Source of the DNA: Glebionis coronaria
Lineage: Eukaryota > Streptophyta > Magnoliopsida > Asterales > Asteraceae
Reading direction: 5' to 3'
NCBI GenBank assembly: GCA_025667525.1
Contig: CM046878.1
Coordinates: 387,437,307-387,501,306 of the forward strand
Length of the DNA: 64,000 nucleotides
Below, piece after piece: positions 58,831 through 64,000 of this stretch. The notes below the pieces were generated by a model, which was not told the origin of the DNA, did no database searches, and worked only from the letters and a program-made list of their open reading frames with translations. Position 1 is the first letter of the stretch. Each line of letters begins with the position of its first letter. Made by a program: the position numbers and the translations under genes.

Positions 58831-59320
58831 TTTTGGGAATAAAATGAAGCCAAGACTCTTAGATGCTGACAAGAGGAAAATGGACATTGATAGGAAGAAA
58901 CAAGCATTGTCAAGTCAAGCGTTGATAGGAAGAAGTCAAGCGTTGATAAGAAGAAATCAAGCACTGATAGGATACTTAGTCTACACGTTTTATGTTTCTA
59001 GTAAAGATATGTTCGACAATGTATTTCTTATGTTTATCTTTACCTAAAATAGCTGATACGTGGACTCTTGTACAAGGTTCCTTAATCTATAAAAGGAGGC
59101 CTTTAGGTTTAGTTCAATATATATTTTACGCTTTCATTGTACACAAGTTCGATTAATCAATCAAAGTGAAAGTTTGGTTTATCTTGTTTGTGTGTTCTTG
59201 TTTAAGTATTAATTCCGCATAATACATAGATTGTTTTATATATAACAAAGTTTCTCTAAGTGTTTAACTTGATTCATTCTCGTTTACACAAGCTAAATCG
59301 ATCTATGTTTTGGATCAACA
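58831..59320 (+). repeat. Copia-3 3' LTR (490 bp)
   Basis: Begins TTTTGGGAAT (probably TGTTGGGAAT with a mutated tip) right after the purine tract AGGGGAGGAT (58821-58830) and ends GGATCAACA. The U3 holds repeated GCGTTGATAGGAAG-like words (58865-58965); TATAAAAG is at 59088-59095. The short frame at 58844-59047 is just these repeats. Confidence 0.85.
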
Positions 59321-59921
59321 TCAGTCAGAATGTAATATCGAGATGGAACATCTTTGTACAAAGTTCCCTACTAACATGATACCTTTATTACTTCCTCATA
59401 TTTATAATTAATCTTCTTTAGTTTCAATATTGGCAAAAATAGCCTTTTTTGTTACACTTTGGAATAATTACACTTTTAACCCCTAAAGTATATAGTTTCA
59501 TTATTTACAATTTAAACCTTCAATATTTAACCTTAGGGCCTCAAACTTTCCAATATTTATTCTTATAACTTTAAATTTCACAAAATGATACTTTTGGCCC
59601 AAAATTTTAAATAGTTTCAAAAATGATAATTTTTGTCTCTATACTTGTAAAAATCACATAACAACCTCAAACATGGATCAAATGAACTAGGATTTTAAAA
59701 CAAAGTTTCAAAACATATTTATAATCATAATAAAAACATTTTTTCAGAATTATAGCTTTTGAAATAGGTTTTTTCTCATTATTTCATGTAAATTACAAAA
59801 CTAGGGTTTTAAGACATCTTTAACTTATAACTTCCATTTAAAATGATCAAATGACCTAATTTCTTTTAGATTATCTTTCTAACATCTTATTAACAGTATA
59901 AAAGCTCTAAGAAAGTATTAT
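59321..59921. other. Unassigned AT-rich sequence
   Basis: I see no ORF, repeat ends or motif. The text has many poly-T and 'aaaatgat' stretches, as in old degraded intergenic DNA. Confidence 0.5.
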
Positions 59922-61122
59922 TGTAACATTCCATTTTGATAAATGGAATATCACATGATAATTATGGCGTGTCATCAAAGCATGCTAGGTGAATGTCAAA
60001 AAACATTAAATGACCATAAAAGGAAATACCGGAATCAAACATCGGTAGTCCAACATAAGCTCACACACATGAATATAAGTACTGAAATGGAAAAAGACTA
60101 AACAATGTCCAATGAAATGAAGTAATGTAATGTATAGAAAATGCATAAAGTAATGAAGGCTAGAAAGCTTCCATCCGTATGCACATAATCTCAAGTCCCA
60201 GTTGCGTCCCTAAGTACCTACCGCTTGGGAACGTGAAAGGGAAAATGGCTGAGCAAAACGCCCAGTGAACGAATATACAAGCATAGCATGAAATGACATA
60301 TGCTTAATAAGAATAATAGCAGCAGAAATGTATAAGTCCTAGATAACCTGGAACATTTTCATAAAATTGGTTTTATAGTTTGAAAAGACTTATGTTTTAT
60401 AAGAAAACTGTATTAATTATCCAATATCCCATATAGGTCATGAGGTTCCACCGTGCATGAATACTTGGAGGGGTGACCTCATCATGCAATTAGAGGGGAT
60501 GCCTCTAATTAAATTCGTCTGGGTAGGAGGGATCAACTCCTTGTGAAGGATGAAAGGCACACACCACATTCATCATGAAAATCCTGTAAAAACATGTAAC
60601 TAGGATGCACCCATACGCCCCACATGATAATATAAATATATGGCCAAAACTGTAAGGGACGCCACGAGCAATCACTCCGCCGTGGGGAAGTCATAACACT
60701 GGTGCCTCTAGTGTTATGGTTATGGTACCTCCATAACTTGGTGACATGGCATGCATGTATATGGCTAACACATTTAAAACTAACATAAGCAGATCAAAAC
60801 ATATAAAAAATTACTTGGAGAAAACAGTAGGCTACAAACGGGGAATCCTAATAAGGAAAGAGAATGTCCATACTGAATAATGGAATATCCGTACCTTATG
60901 TCCACTGAACAAGGAAAGATGAAAGGATGAAAAGTCGTATTTCGACCTCACTACTGCTACATAAACAAGGGACATTTATGAGTTGTCTGATTACTGAGTA
61001 TGTTACTGGTTCTTGTATGTTCTTAGCTTGTTTTATAGTGTATTATTCATGTATTTCTTGTCTTCTGATTATGTATTATCTTGTATTATTATACTTGTAG
61101 TGTAATAATAAGTAACTTTTTA

Positions 61123-61326
61123 AAAATAGCAGGTTTCGAAAAATAGAAAGTTTCCAAAAAAAGAAAGTTTCCAAAAATAGAAAGTTTCCAAAAATAGAAT
61201 GTTTCTAAAAATAGAAAGTTTCTAAATATAGAAAGTTTCCAAAAATAGAAAGTTTATAAAAATAGATTAGTTTATAATAATAGAAAGTTTCTAAAAACAG
61301 TAAGTTTCCTGAAATAGAAAGTTTCC
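61123..61326. repeat. Tandem array of a 17-bp unit
   Basis: About twelve degenerate copies of AAAAATAGAAAGTTTCC. Copies in the middle are nearly identical and those at the edges diverge. Confidence 0.9.
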
Positions 61327-61849
61327 ATAATTAGATATAAGCTGGATTAATAAGCTTAAAATATAAGCTAGTGTTAACTCGTTAAAAGTCATAAGTCATG
61401 AAATTAATAGCATAGTTTATTAATAAAATACAATAGGTTAAATCTGGATATTAATTAATAATGATAGGACATGTTTTATTAATTAATAATATATCAGGGT
61501 TAATTAATAAACTATAGGTTATACAAATTTAATTAAGTCATGGTTTAATTAAATTAAGTTTAGTATAATACTTAGGTTAACATGTATTATAAATTTTAAT
61601 TAATAAACCTAAGTCATGCATTATTAATTAATTATAAATTCATGTATAAAATAATTAATTAATAAATCTATAGTCTAAAATTAAATGACAAAATATACTT
61701 AGGCTAAAACATGTATTAATAAAATAACCTAAGTCATGTTTTAATTAAATTAATTAGTTAAGCATGGAATTAATTTAATTAATCTTAAAAAAATAATTAG
61801 CAACCAATCCCGAGCCCGAAACACAAGACAAAACCCAAAACCCGAACAC

Positions 61850-62165
61850 CAACCACCACTCACAGCCACGGCTGTGGTGGCGACTGGTGGCTGCACAGCC
61901 AATGGCGGCAGCCATGGCTGCTGTGGCGCCGTGGCTGGCCCCTGCCAAGACATTGGTTCCCACCGGCTTAAGCTGGTGGTTCCCCCTGCTGCCTCGGGTT
62001 CCTGCTGTCCGAGACACATAGCCACCAGCATGAGCCGATGGTTCCCACTGCTCGACCAAGGTACCCACTGGGTGCCTTGGTGCTCCTGCCGTCCGAACCA
62101 AACCAACAACGAGCCCCATGATGGGTCTTGGTTGGTGAACCAACAACACCGAGAGTCTTACGACT
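61850..62165. other. GC-rich island inside the Tekay-like LTR
   Basis: About 300 bases clearly richer in G+C than everything around, with repeated GGTGG, CAGCCATGGCTG (palindromic) and GGTTCCCAC words. Three long frames overlap here (one plus, two minus) but none has a recognisable domain; high GC itself lowers stop frequency. I treat it as LTR sequence. Confidence 0.55.
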
Positions 62166-62532
62166 CTCGGTTGTGTGCGGCCAAACAACAAACCAAACAA
62201 ACCCCTTAATTAAACTTGTTTAATTAATCCAAAACATGTTTTATTACTTGTTTTTAAGATCCACAACCATGTGTTCATAATTTAAATAAAAGGATTAAAG
62301 ATGAAGGTTTGATGATTTACCGAATGCGTGAATGAAAAGGGTTTAGAACACGAACACAAACACGTACAACCCAAGATAAAAATCAATACAACTCTCTCAT
62401 GTCTCTTTGTGGATGCCGCGGCCAAGAATACAATAAGGAGGCTAGGGTTTTATCTTTTTTGTTAAAATTCTGTATTATGTTTTCCTGTGATTTTTACTTT
62501 TACTATTTAAGTCAAAACTGGGCTTGGGACCT

Positions 62533-63330
62533 AATAACCATGGTTTTACCTAGTAAAAAGATTCGTTTAAGTATGTCTAATCGAATTGAAAACTGGTTTA
62601 GTGTGACTCAATCGTTCTTTGGTGAAACAAATAGTTGTGTCGTTGTAGTATTTAAAGTAAAAGTGCAAAACAATTAAAGTAAATGACTTTAAAATAAATC
62701 TAAATCTAATTTAAAGTAAAGGGTGCAAGTATTTAAAAGCGTGACTAAAATTAAAGGGCACTAAATGTAAATAACGCAAACTTAAATCTAACTAAGGCAA
62801 ACTTAAAACGCAACTAAAACTTAAAACTAAGGCAAGGCTAAAATAAGCTAAGGCAAATACACGTAAAGTGCGACTAAGGAAAAAGGCGGGAAAAATAAAG
62901 CTTGAAATTAAATGGCAGAAGATTAAAACTGAAATTAAAAGAAACCTAAAAACCTATCCGGAATAAACTTTCCTATGTGGAATATAAACCTATTCGGAAT
63001 AACAGTCCTATGCGGAATATCACCCCTATGCGGAATATCTAGCCTACTCGGAATAATCTTCTATTCGGAATGTTCTAGCCTATCCGGAAAAAGGTTCATA
63101 TTCGGAATAATTGGCCTATTCTGAATAATTTCCCTATTCTGAATAATTTCCCTATTCTGAATAATTTGCCTATTCTGAATAATTGCCTATTCTGAATAAT
63201 TGCCTATTCTGAATAATTGTCTATTCTGAATAATTTGCCTATTCTGAATAATTGCCTATTCTGAATAATTACCTATTCTGAATAATTACCTATTCTGAAT
63301 AATTTCCCTATTCTGAATGAAGGCCTACAG
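62533..63330 (-). repeat. Athila LTR fragment (Athila-4) with TATTCTGAAT array
   Basis: The start AATAACCATGGTTTTACC...AAAAAGATTC parallels the Athila-2 LTR at 20953, followed by the same 'ttggtg' zone. No primer site precedes it, so this is the inner end of a 3' LTR. From about 62955 to 63320 it has about twenty short words. They read CCTATCCGGAATA or TATGCGGAATA at the left and become uniform CCTATTCTGAATAATT at the right, with about 16-bp spacing. A copia LTR interrupts it at about 63330. Confidence 0.8.
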
Positions 63331-64000
63331 TTTCTAAGGATTTGGTAAATGATGGATTAGATCTATGGATTTGGTGGAAGAGATGGGGAAGATGAAGGAT
63401 TAGGTGTAGAGAGAGAAAGGAGAGGGAAGATAAGTAGAGAGAGAAAGTAAGATTAGATTAATGATCAGTGTTAATGAATGAATGACCAACCCCCTCCTAA
63501 CATGCTAGGAGGGGTATATATATAGCCCACCCTACATGTGGGCTATATGGACTATACTTAACTAAGTGGATCACGAGCCCATTACATAATTATCGTTGGA
63601 GCGACCGATCCTTCACAAATACGTAAAACGTATTTCCAACAATCTCCCCCTAAGGGAGGTCGCTCCAAGTTACAAAGTTCTAAATATACTATGGCTCGTG
63701 ATCTATGCTAATAATGATGTGACCGAGACTTTCTTTGGGAAAACACATTTCCAACAATCTCCCCCTAAGGGAGGTCACACCATTTTACAAAATCTTAAAC
63801 CTAGCATCTATGCTTGAGTCTTCGATCTTGTTCTTGTGAATATGCTTGATGTGATCTTTGACTTTAGTCTTGAGCATGTTTCCTTGCCTTGACCTTGTGC
63901 ATTTATCACTTGTGAAAGTTGCCTCTTCGTGACTTCATGTTCCACATACTTATACCTTTAAATTCTTGAAAGCTTCAGAGTTTGATACAGCGGAAGACTT
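63331..64000 (-). mobile_element. 3' end of a Ty1-copia element (copia-4)
   Basis: On the minus strand the LTR begins TGTTGGAAATACG at 63641 and extends to about 63330; its left end is not sharply defined. TATATATATA is at 63515-63524 with a 9-bp inverted repeat beside it (63491-63499, 63506-63514). The purine tract CCTTAGGGGGAGAT (63642-63655) follows to the right, then internal 3' sequence to the window edge. A second copy of the tract and LTR tip lies at 63747-63776. No coding sequence is in the window. Confidence 0.82.

Larger units (their letters stand above)
46972..59320 (+). mobile_element. 3' part of a Ty1-copia element (copia-3), split by Athila-3
   Basis: The plus-strand pieces 46972-47902 and 57603-59320 belong together. 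The coding frame interrupted at 47902 (…EERMKET) continues at 57609, with GAAACT present at both junctions. After the downstream ORF come a purine tract and an LTR. Gag, pol and the 5' LTR are not in the window, as Athila-2 occupies the left side. Sequence from 46972 to about 47600 has no recognised coding function and its assignment to copia-3 is inferred. Confidence 0.75.
59922..62532 (-). repeat. Tekay-like LTR on the minus strand, interrupted
   Basis: Plus-strand start TGTAACATTCC equals an LTR end GGAATGTTACA. The zone AAGTACCT...GAAAATGGCTGAGCAAAACGCC...GTGAAC (60214-60275) is similar to the reverse complement of the Tekay LTR end (34850-34915). Left of 59922 there is no primer site, so this is a 3' or solo LTR. 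It is cut at 62532 by an Athila LTR. It contains a 17-bp tandem array, (TTAAT)-rich sequence at 61440-61790 and a GC-rich island. Confidence 0.65.

Noticed and set aside
61775..62209. Overlapping ORFs in the GC-rich island as a host gene
   Set aside because: Three frames are open at once, as expected from high GC; no domain, and the interval is within LTR-like sequence.
1..64000. Endogenous pararetrovirus (caulimovirus) origin of some pol pieces
   Set aside because: All pol regions are linked to LTRs or integrase and follow Ty1-copia or Ty3 order; no movement-protein or coat-protein motif was seen.

Overview
The window is plant nuclear DNA made almost entirely of nested LTR retrotransposons. 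I see no convincing host gene, rRNA, tRNA or CRISPR array. Evidence for a plant is the combination of Athila-lineage Ty3 elements (tRNA-Asp-type primer sites, characteristic reverse transcriptase and integrase motifs), a long-LTR chromovirus of Tekay/Del type, several Ty1-copia elements with initiator-Met primer sites, and a hAT-type MITE. The very long gag with a coiled-coil insert and the extra ORF downstream of pol in the copia elements resemble predicted proteins familiar to me from daisy-family (Asteraceae) genomes. That family-level assignment is an inference.

Layout, left to right. 1-6149: Athila-1 on the minus strand (integrase, RNase H, RT, protease, gag, all broken), with a 622-bp hAT MITE in its protease/gag region. 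6150-18154: a minus-strand copia element with an almost intact gag-pol but two unrelated LTRs, probably a recombinant. 18155-18705: an Athila LTR piece, best read as the 5' LTR of Athila-1. 18706-20952: gag and protease of Athila-2, whose 5' LTR (20953-22465 and 46820-46971) is split by copia-2 (22466-46819, plus strand). Copia-2 is in turn split by a 12.2-kb Tekay-type element (31721-43926) with a perfect GATAA target duplication. 46972-47902 and 57603-59320: 3' part of copia-3 (plus strand), split by Athila-3 (47903-57602, minus strand), which keeps gag and protease but has lost RT, RNase H and integrase. 59321-59921: unassigned AT-rich DNA. 59922-62532: a Tekay-like LTR on the minus strand, cut by an Athila LTR (62533 to about 63330), cut by the 3' end of another minus-strand copia element (about 63331 to the window end).

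Breaks, target duplications and interrupted homologies give an insertion order. Copia-3 received Athila-2 and Athila-3. Athila-2 received copia-2 in its LTR and, I infer, Athila-1 in its protease. Copia-2 then received the Tekay element. Athila-1 received the MITE and two copia elements that later fused.

The most unusual signal is not a gene. Unrelated element families here carry, in LTRs or 5' leaders, arrays of short CG-containing words (TATCCGGAAT, ATTCCGA, GTTCCGGATC, GATCGCA) repeated at short, irregular spacing with non-repeated spacers. A copia leader and the Athila LTR around it share two such words. Copia and Athila LTRs also share a near-perfect inverted repeat (CCCTCCTA-type arms) directly beside the TATA box, and short inverted repeats at the U3 tip. 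The Tekay element pairs nearly identical LTRs with a ruined interior, which suggests mobilisation in trans.
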